In this document: piece after piece, positions 1 through 5,025 of the stretch
Layout: every line of letters starts with the position of its first letter
Numbering within the stretch: position 1 is the first letter of the stretch
NCBI GenBank assembly: GCA_002421585.1
Contig: DIKD01000058.1
Coordinates: 1-6,890 of the forward strand
From: Dehalococcoidia bacterium UBA5627
GTDB lineage: Bacteria; Chloroflexota; Dehalococcoidia; Dehalococcoidales; UBA5627
Length of the DNA stretch: 6,890 bases
Reading direction: 5' to 3'
The notes under the pieces: generated by a model
Told to the model about the DNA's origin: nothing
Databases searched by the model: none
Seen by the model: the letters and a program-made list of their open reading frames with translations, nothing else
Made by a program: the position numbers and the translations under genes

Positions 1-2
1 TG

Positions 3-443
3 AAGAAAGTGGAAGCGAAGCCGGTACTGTCTGTAAGGTTGGAAACAACCATCGACGAGTTGCCAAGCCTTATTAACGACAGCTATCGCAGAATAGCCGA
101 ATATCTGGCTGAGCTGGGGGAAGCGCCGGCAGATGCTCCTTTTGCCGCCTATTACAGGTTGGATACGCAGAGCATCGATATCGAGCTGGGTGTTCCCGTA
201 TCAAAGAATCTGCCCGACAAGGATGATATTAAAGCCGGGGAAACAGTGTCCGGAGATGCCGTTATCTATTTACATGAAGGACCCTATACCGATTTAAAAC
301 CGGTTTATCAGGAACTCTTTGATTGGATAGAGGAAAACGGTTGCAAACCGAAGGGGTTGTATTATGAATACTATTTCAATTCCCCAGGAGATGTTGCCGA
401 AAAAAATCTTTCGACACGTATTGTAATACCGGTCGAAAAATAG
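3..443 (+). CDS. GyrI-like / AraC effector-binding domain protein (5' end at or just outside window)
   Basis: This encodes about 146 residues that read as a stand-alone GyrI-like small-molecule-binding domain, the fold shared by SbmC/GyrI and the C-terminal domains of Rob and BmrR. Visible landmarks are an N-terminal strand followed by a helix (TIDELPSLINDSYRRIAEYL), the middle stretch FAAYYRLD..IDIELGVPV, then the GDAVIYLHEGPYTDLKPVYQELFDWIEENG segment, and near the C-terminus GLYYEYYFNSPGDV. The earliest start inside the window is GTG at 9. However, bases 1-2 are TG and the frame continues back through AAG AAA, so an ATG one base before the window (giving MKKVEAKP) is more likely. The length fits a single-domain protein with no DNA-binding part, though a longer upstream fusion cannot be excluded. 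Family members bind hydrophobic or cationic ligands or act as regulators; the ligand here is unknown. A strong hairpin terminator follows. Confidence 0.8.
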   Translation, partial: KKVEAKPVLSVRLETTIDELPSLINDSYRRIAEYLAELGEAPADAPFAAYYRLDTQSIDIELGVPVSKNLPDKDDIKAGETVSGDAVIYLHEGPYTDLKPVYQELFDWIEENGCKPKGLYYEYYFNSPGDVAEKNLSTRIVIPVEK

Positions 444-477
444 TATTCCTTAAAGAGAATAATTAAAGAAGATAATA

Positions 478-531
478 AAGCGGCTCCGATTAGTCACATT
501 TAAAGTGATTGGTAAGAGCCGCTTCCGTTTT
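478..531 (+). terminator. Rho-independent terminator after the GyrI-like gene
   Basis: AAGCGGCTC (478-486) pairs perfectly with GAGCCGCTT (516-524). The stem continues inward with mostly paired bases 489-497 against 505-513, giving a long nearly complete hairpin. CCGTTTTGATT follows on the + strand. The opposite strand is also moderately T-rich beyond the stem, so it may work in both directions between the convergent genes. Confidence 0.75.
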
Positions 532-545
532 GATTATATGGGTAT

Positions 546-597
546 AAAAAATTTCCGCCCGGTCCCGAAATAAAGTTAAACGGACCGACGGCGGAAA
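546..597 (-). terminator. Rho-independent terminator for the 42-residue protein gene
   Basis: Read on the - strand, this is a hairpin with outer stem TTTCCGC/GCGGAAA (plus coordinates 552-558 and 591-597) and inner stem GGTCC/GGACC (561-565 and 582-586). A run of six T follows directly (A546-A551 on the + strand). It lies 29 bases beyond the stop codon of the small - strand gene. Confidence 0.85.
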
Positions 598-625
598 CAG
601 TTATGATTTACTGAATTAGAAAAGA

Positions 626-754
626 TTATCTCTTGCGGTTGGTGAAAGAAAACTCAATTTTCTTTCCGTTGCGCTTGGTGTCTTTCTTATTTACGTTCTC
701 AATAAATTTCTTAAGTTCTTCTTTTTCTGCTGCTGTTGCTTTTTTAGTCGCCAT
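626..754 (-). CDS. Small basic protein of 42 residues, function unknown
   Basis: The reading frame runs from ATG at 754 down to TAA at 628-626. The protein starts MATKKATAAEKEELKKFIEN and ends KKIEFSFTNRKR. By my count it has 14 Lys/Arg against 6 Asp/Glu and no cysteine. The first half looks like an amphipathic helix and the tail is very basic, which suggests nucleic acid or ribosome contact, but this is only an inference. It looks like a real gene despite its size. AGGAAGAGGG lies just upstream as a ribosome binding site, a 17-bp-spaced promoter lies at 792-820, and a U6 intrinsic terminator follows at 546-597. It is therefore a complete single-gene unit, convergent with the GyrI-like gene. 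I do not recognise the family. Automated callers with a higher length cut-off would miss it. Confidence 0.7.
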   Translation of the reverse strand: MATKKATAAEKEELKKFIENVNKKDTKRNGKKIEFSFTNRKR

Positions 755-791
755 TTATATAATTCACCCTCTTCCTGTTAGTTAAAGCATA

Positions 792-820
792 ATTATAGCA
801 GTTTTTTGATACATAGCCAA
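792..820 (-). promoter_or_regulatory. Sigma-70-type promoter of the 42-residue protein gene
   Basis: On the - strand, TTGGCT (815-820) and a perfect TATAAT (792-797) are separated by exactly 17 bases. A TG dinucleotide one base upstream of the -10 box gives the extended form TGC-TATAAT. Transcription would start about 30 bases before the ATG at 754. Confidence 0.75.
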
Positions 821-861
821 ATGATGGGCATACCGTCATTGCGAATTGTAACTAATACTCG

Positions 862-901
862 GGATGACGCGGTCCTGACAAGTCGGGACTCAGGATGACA
901 T
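862..901. repeat. Decayed palindromic repeat fragment
   Basis: GGGATGAC..TCCTGA and TCAGGATGACA form a small inverted repeat (TCCTGA 873-878, TCAGGA 890-895) with an internal AGTCGGGACT. The TCAGGATGACA end matches the termini of the larger repeat copies found at 911 and after 3864, so this looks like a truncated member of that family. Confidence 0.5.
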
Positions 902-910
902 TTTTGGTTT

Positions 911-1045
911 TGTCATGCTGGAGTTCGTGACGAACGAACGAAGCATCTTGGGTGGGGTGTTTATTAAGGTGTTCTCGCCTGGTGCCGTAGATACCTTTGT
1001 TCTGTCTCTCCCCACCCCCCAGATTCTTCAGTCACCCGTCGTAAC
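911..1045 (-). repeat. Palindromic MITE-like repeat, copy A (inverted relative to B and C)
   Basis: The left arm starts TGTCATGCTGGAGTTCGTGA and continues into GCATCTTGGGTGGGGTG. The right arm has CCCCACCCCCCAGATTCTTC then AGTCACCCGTCGT. The arms are complementary over the central part. Reverse-complemented, the right arm matches the left arm of copy C (ACGAYGGGTGACTGAAGRAT then CTGGGGGG), and the left arm matches the reverse complement of C's right arm. Copy A is therefore the same element in the opposite orientation. No coding potential is seen; the far-right terminus is degraded. Confidence 0.7.
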
Positions 1046-1084
1046 TAAGGGAGACAATCACCAAACCATTTTCTGTAATTACCA

Positions 1085-1160
1085 ATAATAATTATTATCA
1101 TCCCCTAACCCCGCTGCATTTCCGACGTTATAGTAGTAGAATACAAAGAACAACCGGAGG
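1085..1160 (+). promoter_or_regulatory. Leader of the serpin operon: AT palindrome, weak promoter candidates and ribosome binding site
   Basis: ATAATAATTATTAT (1085-1098) is a perfect 14-bp palindrome that could be an operator or simply AT-rich promoter DNA. -10-like hexamers are TATTAT (1093-1098), TATAGT (1129-1134) and TAGAAT (1137-1142), but none has a convincing -35 box. GGAGG at 1156-1160 lies seven bases before the ATG at 1168 and is a strong ribosome binding site, which fixes the serpin start. Confidence 0.35.
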
Positions 1161-1167
1161 GTCAATC

Positions 1168-2448
1168 ATGAAAAAAATAATCTTTATACTTCTAAGTATG
1201 GTGCTGATTTTTAGCACTGTATCATGTGCGCAAACACAGGTGTACGGTGCCGAAGCTAAATCCGACAAACCCTATGACTCTTCTCCCAACGTCAGCGATT
1301 CGACACTGGCAGAGCTCGTAAACGGCAATAACGAGTTCGCTTTCGACCTCTATAAACAGCTTAGCGCCACCAAGGAAGGCAACTTCTTCTTCTCACCCTA
1401 CAGCATATCTTTAGCTTTGGCTATGGCTTATGCCGGAGCCAACGGGCAAACCGAAGAGCAAATGGAAGAAACCTTAAAGTTCATACTGGAGGATGAGCAG
1501 CTGCATTCCGCTTTCAATAAGCTGGCTATCGAACTCAACAGCCGCAACGAAATACCGGCCGGTAGTGAGGCTCAGGGTTTCGAGTTGAATATCGTAAATG
1601 CCACCTGGGGGCAGACAGGCTTTGAGTTTATGCAGGCATTTCTGGACGTTCTGGCTGAAAATTATGATGCCGGAATCAGGCTTTTAGATTATGAAAAAGA
1701 CCCCGAAGCTTGCAGACAGACCATCAATGATTGGGTTTACGAACAGACCAACGGACGCATCGAAGACCTCATTCCCGAAGGCGCAATCGATGAAATGACA
1801 CGCCTTGTTCTTACCAACGCCATCTACTTTAACGCTGCCTGGCTGCACCAGTTCGATGACGATTATACCTACGATGACACCTTCTATCTGCCGGACGGCA
1901 GTACCGTTACGGTACCGATGATGCACCAGACCGAAAGATTCAGCTATGTGGACGGGAATGATTATACGGCAATAGAATTGCTTTACGATATCTATGAAAT
2001 GTCTATGGTTATAATTATGCCGGACGAAGGCAATTTCTCCGAGTTTGAAAACTCACTGAGCTCCGAAACGGTAGCCGCTATTATAGATGAGATGTCGACC
2101 GGGCAAGTGAACCTCACCATGCCCAAATTCGAGTTCGAATCCGAATTCAACTTAAACGATGCCCTAAAGGCAATGGGCATGACCGAAGCTTTTTCCGACA
2201 GCGCCGACTTTTCGGGGATAACAGATAAGGCTGACCTTATCATCAGCGATGTCATTCATAAAGCATTCGTTTCGGTAGATGAAGAAGGCACCGAAGCGGC
2301 AGCAGCCACTGCTGTAATCTTCACCGAAACCTCAATGCCGATTGGAATCGCCGATGTTAATATAGACCACTCTTTTATCTTTCTTATCAAGGACATCACA
2401 ACCGGTTCAACCCTGTTTATAGGAAGAGTTATAAATCCGGCTGTCTAA
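1168..2448 (+). CDS. Serpin family protease inhibitor, secreted lipoprotein (paralog 1)
   Basis: This is a full-length serpin of 426 residues: a suicide inhibitor that traps a serine or cysteine protease after cleavage of its reactive-centre loop. Residues 1-20 are a lipoprotein-type signal peptide (MKK, hydrophobic core, STVSC with Cys20 as the likely lipidated residue), so the mature protein should sit on the outer face of the membrane. Serpin landmarks are NFFFSPYSISLALAMAYAGA, the breach/shutter stretch TRLVLTNAIYFNAAW, VTVPMMHQTE, and the C-terminal signature NIDHSFIFLIKD..LFIGRV. The hinge EEGTEAAAATA starts near residue 372 and has the small residues required for loop insertion, so it should be inhibitory. 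Counting from the hinge Gly374, P1-P1' would be Thr388-Ser389. The loop is about three residues longer than in alpha-1-antitrypsin, so P1 could shift. It is followed 30 bases later by a paralog in the same operon. Confidence 0.93.
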   Translation: MKKIIFILLSMVLIFSTVSCAQTQVYGAEAKSDKPYDSSPNVSDSTLAELVNGNNEFAFDLYKQLSATKEGNFFFSPYSISLALAMAYAGANGQTEEQMEETLKFILEDEQLHSAFNKLAIELNSRNEIPAGSEAQGFELNIVNATWGQTGFEFMQAFLDVLAENYDAGIRLLDYEKDPEACRQTINDWVYEQTNGRIEDLIPEGAIDEMTRLVLTNAIYFNAAWLHQFDDDYTYDDTFYLPDGSTVTVPMMHQTERFSYVDGNDYTAIELLYDIYEMSMVIIMPDEGNFSEFENSLSSETVAAIIDEMSTGQVNLTMPKFEFESEFNLNDALKAMGMTEAFSDSADFSGITDKADLIISDVIHKAFVSVDEEGTEAAAATAVIFTETSMPIGIADVNIDHSFIFLIKDITTGSTLFIGRVINPAV

Positions 2449-2478
2449 GCAACGGATAACCTCAAAGGAGGGGTAAAT

Positions 2479-3756
2479 ATGAAAAAGATAATTTTTACCG
2501 TTCTGGCTGCAATACTGGTATTGAGTACGGTTTCCTGCTCTCAAACGCAGGTGTACGGCCAGGAACTTAAATCAGATAAAAAGCATGATACATCACCCGA
2601 GGTTAGTTTTTCGGATTTTGAAACACTTGTCAGCGGCAATAATGAGTTTGCGCTGGAACTCTACCGCCAGCTAAGCGCTAATGAAGATGGAAACCTGTCC
2701 TTCTCCCCTTACAGCCTCTCCGTGGCTCTGGCAATGACCTATGCCGGAGCGGAGGGAGCCACCAGAGAACAGATGGCTGAAACCCTCAATTTCATACTTG
2801 AGGAAGAGATTTTACATGCCGCTTTCAACAAATTGGCAATAGAGCTTGCCAAGCGCGGAGAAGGCAATCAAAGCGAGGATGAAGAGGGCTTCAAACTAAA
2901 TGTCATAAACTCTATCTGGGGGCAGATTGAATACGCCTTCCTCGATGAATACCTGGATACGCTGGCGGTTAATTACAATGCCGGTTTGAGGCTATTGGAC
3001 TACACCGCCGACCCCGAAGCCTGCCGTCAGGTTATAAATGACTGGGTCAGCGAGCAGACCAAAGGAAAAATCGAAGACCTGATTAAAGAAGGTATTATTA
3101 CGGAAATGACGCGGTTGGTACTAACCAATGCTATCTATTTCAATGCCGCCTGGGATAAGCCTTTCAATGAGGATAATACCGATAACGGTACTTTCTACCT
3201 TCCCGATGGCAGCACCGTTACCGTTCCGATGATGCACCAGACCGAAGACTTCGGTTATACCGAAGGCGATGGTTATCAGGCTGTAGAACTCGAATACGAC
3301 GGCAACGAACTTACAATGCTGATTATTCTCCCCGAGGACGGCAATTTCGAGCAGTTTAAGGCATCGTTCGATGCACAAAAACTTGACGGGATTATTGATG
3401 ATATCCGTACTGCCGCCGTGACACTTACCATGCCCAAATTCGAGTACAGTTCCCAGTTCAGCGTCAAGGACGCTCTGCAGGCTATGGGAATGACGGATGC
3501 TTTTGAGATGACTGCCGACTTTTCCGGAATCGATGGCACCTGTGACCTTTTCATTGAGGATGTCGTTCATAAGGCTTACGTATCGGTAGATGAAGCCGGA
3601 ACCGAAGCCGCCGCCGCTTCTGCGGTCATAATAAACCTGAAGGGGATGTTGAAAGAAGCCAAGGTTACCCTCGACCACCCGTTTATTTACCTTATACGCG
3701 ACATCGAGACCAATACCGTTTTGTTTATCGGCAGTGTTGAAAACCCGGCGAAATAA
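2479..3756 (+). CDS. Serpin family protease inhibitor, secreted lipoprotein (paralog 2)
   Basis: This is a second full-length serpin (425 residues), clearly duplicated from its upstream neighbour. Both have the same leader pattern with STVSC and Cys20, followed by QTQVYG, the same TRLVLTNAIYFNAAW block, and TFYLPDGSTVTVPMMHQTE. The start is set by AAAGGAGGGG just before the ATG. The hinge DEAGTEAAAASAVI is intact and conforms to inhibitory serpins. From residue 385 on, the reactive loop differs completely from paralog 1: INLKGMLKEAKVT, with Lys388-Gly389 at the nominal P1-P1'. This would suit a trypsin-like target if the count is right; the loop is about two residues longer than in alpha-1-antitrypsin. 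The C-terminal signature is LDHPFIYLIRD..LFIGSV. It is likely co-transcribed with paralog 1 and ends before a hairpin-rich terminator region. Confidence 0.93.
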   Translation: MKKIIFTVLAAILVLSTVSCSQTQVYGQELKSDKKHDTSPEVSFSDFETLVSGNNEFALELYRQLSANEDGNLSFSPYSLSVALAMTYAGAEGATREQMAETLNFILEEEILHAAFNKLAIELAKRGEGNQSEDEEGFKLNVINSIWGQIEYAFLDEYLDTLAVNYNAGLRLLDYTADPEACRQVINDWVSEQTKGKIEDLIKEGIITEMTRLVLTNAIYFNAAWDKPFNEDNTDNGTFYLPDGSTVTVPMMHQTEDFGYTEGDGYQAVELEYDGNELTMLIILPEDGNFEQFKASFDAQKLDGIIDDIRTAAVTLTMPKFEYSSQFSVKDALQAMGMTDAFEMTADFSGIDGTCDLFIEDVVHKAYVSVDEAGTEAAAASAVIINLKGMLKEAKVTLDHPFIYLIRDIETNTVLFIGSVENPAK

Positions 3757-3763
3757 AACACTT

Positions 3764-3847
3764 GTAGGGACGACCAATGGTCGTCCGCCATAATGCATAG
3801 ATTTTAAGCTGACGGGCAATGTCCGTCCCTGCGTGTTTATTTTTTGG
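3764..3847 (+). terminator. Double-hairpin repeat, likely terminator of the serpin operon
   Basis: Two hairpins with AAT loops lie side by side: GGACGACC-AAT-GGTCGTCC (3768-3786) and GACGGGC-AAT-GTCCGTC (3811-3827, one G-T pair). The outer parts GTAGGGACG (3764-3772) and CGTCCCTGC (3824-3832) can also pair as a closing stem. GTGTTTATTTTTTGG follows, a T-rich tail suited to termination of + strand transcripts. GTAGGGACGACC-type hairpins occur as dispersed intergenic repeats in various bacteria, so this may be a repeat doing a terminator's job. Confidence 0.6.
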
Positions 3848-3863
3848 CGAAGAATCCCCAATA

Positions 3864-3973
3864 TTGTCATCCTGAGACCACGATGGGTGGACGAAGGATC
3901 TGGGGGGAGGCTAAATAATAAACCAGCCCCTCTCCAGATGCTTCATTCGTCCTTCACGAATTCAGCATGACAA
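3864..3973 (+). repeat. Palindromic MITE-like repeat, copy B (110 bp, best preserved)
   Basis: Terminal inverted repeats are TTGTCATCCTGA (3864-3875) and TCAGCATGACAA (3962-3973), matching at 11 of 12 positions. Internal arms ACGAAGGATCTGGGGGGAGG and CCTCTCCAGATGCTTCATTC are also largely complementary, so the whole element can fold into one long imperfect hairpin. It has no gene of its own. It could be a non-autonomous miniature transposable element or a REP-like sequence; no transposase is visible to identify the source. Confidence 0.75.
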
Positions 3974-3982
3974 AACTAAAAA

Positions 3983-4136
3983 TGTCATCCTGAAGTCACG
4001 ATGGGTGACTGAAGGATCTGGGGGGAGGTGATACGTTATAAATCCACTCCACCCAAGATGTTGAGTTCCGGCTTGTCGAAACGATATCCCGATTCATCGG
4101 GGCTTTATTTATCACTCGCGAACTCCAGCATGATAA
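3983..4136 (+). repeat. Palindromic MITE-like repeat, copy C with extra internal sequence
   Basis: The left arm TGTCATCCTGAAGTCACGAT then GGGTGACTGAAGGATCTGGG closely follows copy B's left arm. The right arm CCACTCCACCCAAGATG and the terminus AACTCCAGCATGATA are the inverted partner. An insert near 4070-4110 carries a small hairpin CCCGA-TTCA-TCGGG (4088-4101). It is in the same orientation as B and opposite to copy A upstream of the serpins. Confidence 0.65.
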
Positions 4137-4205
4137 TACTCGGATACATAGAGACGACCAATTCCCGCCCAGACATTTTGCACGCTTTGCGAGGAGTTCA
4201 TCTAC

Positions 4206-4265
4206 AATGTCATTCTGAGTCGAAGACGGAGAATCTCATTCAAATCAGAGAGGGATGACGAAGCA
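4206..4265 (+). repeat. Palindromic repeat fragment, copy D
   Basis: ATGTCATTCTGAGTCGAAGA then CGGAGAATCTCATTC resembles the left arm of B and C in outline (TGTCAT.CTGAG...GAAG...ATCT). It is closed by AGAGGGATGACGAAGCAATC. It is more diverged than the other copies. The stretch 4137-4205 between C and D holds no gene or clear signal that I can see. Confidence 0.5.
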
Positions 4266-4293
4266 ATCACTACCGCTATTTTTAATCCCTTTT

Positions 4294-4322
4294 TTGAGCA
4301 ATATCTCTGATTATGCTATATT
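4294..4322 (+). promoter_or_regulatory. Promoter of the tRNA-Ser gene
   Basis: TTGAGC (4294-4299) and TATATT (4317-4322) are separated by 17 bases, with TG placed to give an extended -10 (TGC-TATATT). Transcription would start near 4329, about 20 bases before the tRNA. Confidence 0.7.
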
Positions 4323-4351
4323 ATCTATGTTAAAAATATGCTGCTTCTTAC

Positions 4352-4443
4352 GGAGGGGTCGCATAGAGGTCTAGTGCGGGCGCCTGCTAAGCGCTTACCC
4401 TGGGAAACCGGGGTCGAGGGTTCGAATCCCTCCCCCTCCGCCA
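4352..4443 (+). tRNA. tRNA-Ser (anticodon GCU), CCA encoded
   Basis: All parts of a class II tRNA are present. The acceptor GGAGGGG (4352-4358) pairs with CCCCTCC (4433-4439), followed by discriminator G and encoded CCA (4441-4443). The D stem is GCA/TGC. The anticodon stem GGCGC/GCGCT encloses loop CTGCTAA with anticodon GCT at 4386-4388. A long variable arm (ACCCTGG..CCGGGGT) and T arm GAGGG-TTCGAAT-CCCTC follow. The long variable arm and anticodon identify serine (AGC/AGU codons). The 3' end of this gene is the start of a 47-bp sequence repeated 490 bases downstream. Confidence 0.95.
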
Positions 4444-4479
4444 GTCTACGCTAAAGCTCCGACTGGTAAACCAGCCCCC
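4433..4479 (+). repeat. 47-bp direct repeat, left copy (tRNA 3' end plus flank)
   Basis: The copy begins with the acceptor strand CCCCTCC, discriminator and CCA of tRNA-Ser and continues GTCTACGCTAAAGCTCCGAC then TGGTAAACCAGCCCCC. It is identical to 4923-4969. The bases immediately outside differ on both sides (C4432 versus A4922; T4480 versus G4970), so the boundaries are exact. The placement at a tRNA 3' end is typical of an attachment site. Confidence 0.85.
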
Positions 4480-4555
4480 TAAAACTTCAACTGGTAAACC
4501 AGCTACTAAAGTTTCGACTGGTAAACTGGTTTGTTAGGGTTTATTAGTAAACCAG
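4462..4555 (+). repeat. Tandem array of ~27-bp units carrying the palindrome CTGGTAAACCAG
   Basis: ACTGGTAAACCAG occurs at 4462-4474 and 4490-4502. It recurs with changes at 4517-4529 (ACTGGTAAACTGG) and 4543-4555 (ATTAGTAAACCAG). The spacing is 28, 27 and 26 bases. The linkers are related to each other (CTAAAACTTC, CTAAAGTTTC, TTAGGGTTT). A further exact copy lies in the right-hand direct repeat at 4952-4964, and a weak one near 4572. CTGGTTT (4526-4532) and AAACCAG (4549-4555) can also form a larger hairpin. The remaining 4556-4655 holds no recognisable signal. Confidence 0.7.
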
Positions 4556-4655
4556 CCCCCTTATATGCCCAGCTGGTATATCGCCATCCCATAGATATTT
4601 AGTAGACTTAAGTACATAGTCAATTTGATTAGAAACTTAGCATTTTTAAAACATT

Positions 4656-4895
4656 ATGTGGTATGTATATATTCTCAGAAGTATACGCGATAACGCTTTA
4701 TACATAGGGTCTACCAATGATATTGGACGAAGATTGGACGAGCACAATTCTGGGAAAGTGGAATCGACAAGGAATCGTAAACCACTGAGTTTAGAAGCTT
4801 ATATTGCAGTTAAAGATAAAAATAAAGCTATAGAGTTAGAACAATATTTAAAAACAGGTTCGGGGAGAGCAATATTGAATAAAAGAATCCTTTAG
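4656..4895 (+). CDS. Small GIY-YIG nuclease family protein
   Basis: The 79-residue protein is essentially one GIY-YIG catalytic domain. It has YVY at residues 3-5 and YIG at 16-18 as the signature pair. The arginines of DIGRRLDEHNSG follow (Arg25/26), then the KVESTRNRKPL stretch, and Glu62 in ELEQYLKTGSGR as the likely metal ligand. Family members are single-domain DNA nucleases of the UvrC-N-terminal type; many are orphan genes of unknown role. The length is usual for the family and all key residues are present, so it should be active. No Shine-Dalgarno sequence is visible before the ATG (the upstream sequence is CATTTTTAAAACATT). The gene is AT-richer than miaB or the serpins, which suggests separate ancestry. 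It sits between direct repeats that include the tRNA-Ser 3' end, so it may have moved with them. Confidence 0.85.
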   Translation: MWYVYILRSIRDNALYIGSTNDIGRRLDEHNSGKVESTRNRKPLSLEAYIAVKDKNKAIELEQYLKTGSGRAILNKRIL

Positions 4896-4933
4896 TCGCC
4901 GTAGCTCAAAGAGCGTAGGAGACCCCTCCGCCA
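4896..4933 (+). other. Possible tRNA remnant joined to a tRNA-Ser 3' end
   Basis: Directly after the nuclease stop codon, GTAGCTCAAAGAGCG resembles a tRNA D arm (GCTC/GAGC). It is followed after a short gap by CCCCTCCGCCA, the tRNA-Ser acceptor 3' strand with CCA. There is no anticodon arm, variable arm or T arm, so it cannot be a working tRNA. The match is short and could be chance. Confidence 0.3.
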
Positions 4934-4969
4934 GTCTACGCTAAAGCTCCGACTGGTAAACCAGCCCCC
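4923..4969 (+). repeat. 47-bp direct repeat, right copy
   Basis: This is a perfect copy of 4433-4479, including the last 11 bases of the tRNA-Ser gene and one CTGGTAAACCAG palindrome. GATTTTTTATTT follows, so the palindrome plus T-rich tail might act as a weak terminator. The stem is short (five pairs), so this is uncertain. Confidence 0.85.
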
Positions 4970-5025
4970 GATTTTTTATTTATGTCATATTATTCAAATT
5001 GTTGCAAGGATATGAAATAACTATT

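Larger units (their letters stand above)
4444..4933 (+). mobile_element. Candidate 490-bp tRNA-Ser-associated mini-element
   Basis: The block lies between the end of tRNA-Ser and a second copy of the tRNA's 3' terminal 11 bases, both inside the 47-bp direct repeats. It holds a palindromic tandem array followed by a small GIY-YIG nuclease gene. That gene is AT-richer than the flanking genes. The layout is that of an element inserted at a tRNA 3' end with att-like repeats. No integrase or transposase is present, so it would be non-autonomous or moved by the nuclease. A simple segmental tandem duplication is the main alternative. Exact ends cannot be placed more precisely than within the repeats. 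Confidence 0.5.

Noticed and set aside
1684..2255. Open frames on the - strand within the first serpin
   Set aside because: They are shadows of the serpin reading frame, with no start signals or recognisable products.
3121..3870. Long open frame of 249 codons on the - strand opposite the second serpin
   Set aside because: It lies antisense to a convincing serpin, runs into the repeat-rich terminator region, has no recognisable domain or ribosome binding site, and parallels a similar shadow frame opposite the first serpin.
4088..4110. Hairpin CCCGA-TTCA-TCGGG followed by GCTTTATTT as a terminator
   Set aside because: The stem is only five pairs, it lies inside a repeat element with no gene just upstream, and the T-rich tail is interrupted.
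4028..4258. 76-codon open frame on the + strand
   Set aside because: It is made almost wholly of palindromic repeat copies C and D and has no domain or conserved motif. It is chance coding in repeat sequence.
4462..4555. CRISPR-like array
   Set aside because: Units are only 26-28 bp in total, linkers are related to each other rather than unique spacers, copies are imperfect, and no cas gene is present.
4999..5025. miaB start at TTG 4999
   Set aside because: The nine extra residues are not family-like, and no ribosome binding site lies before the TTG; ATG 5026 gives a normal MiaB N-terminus.
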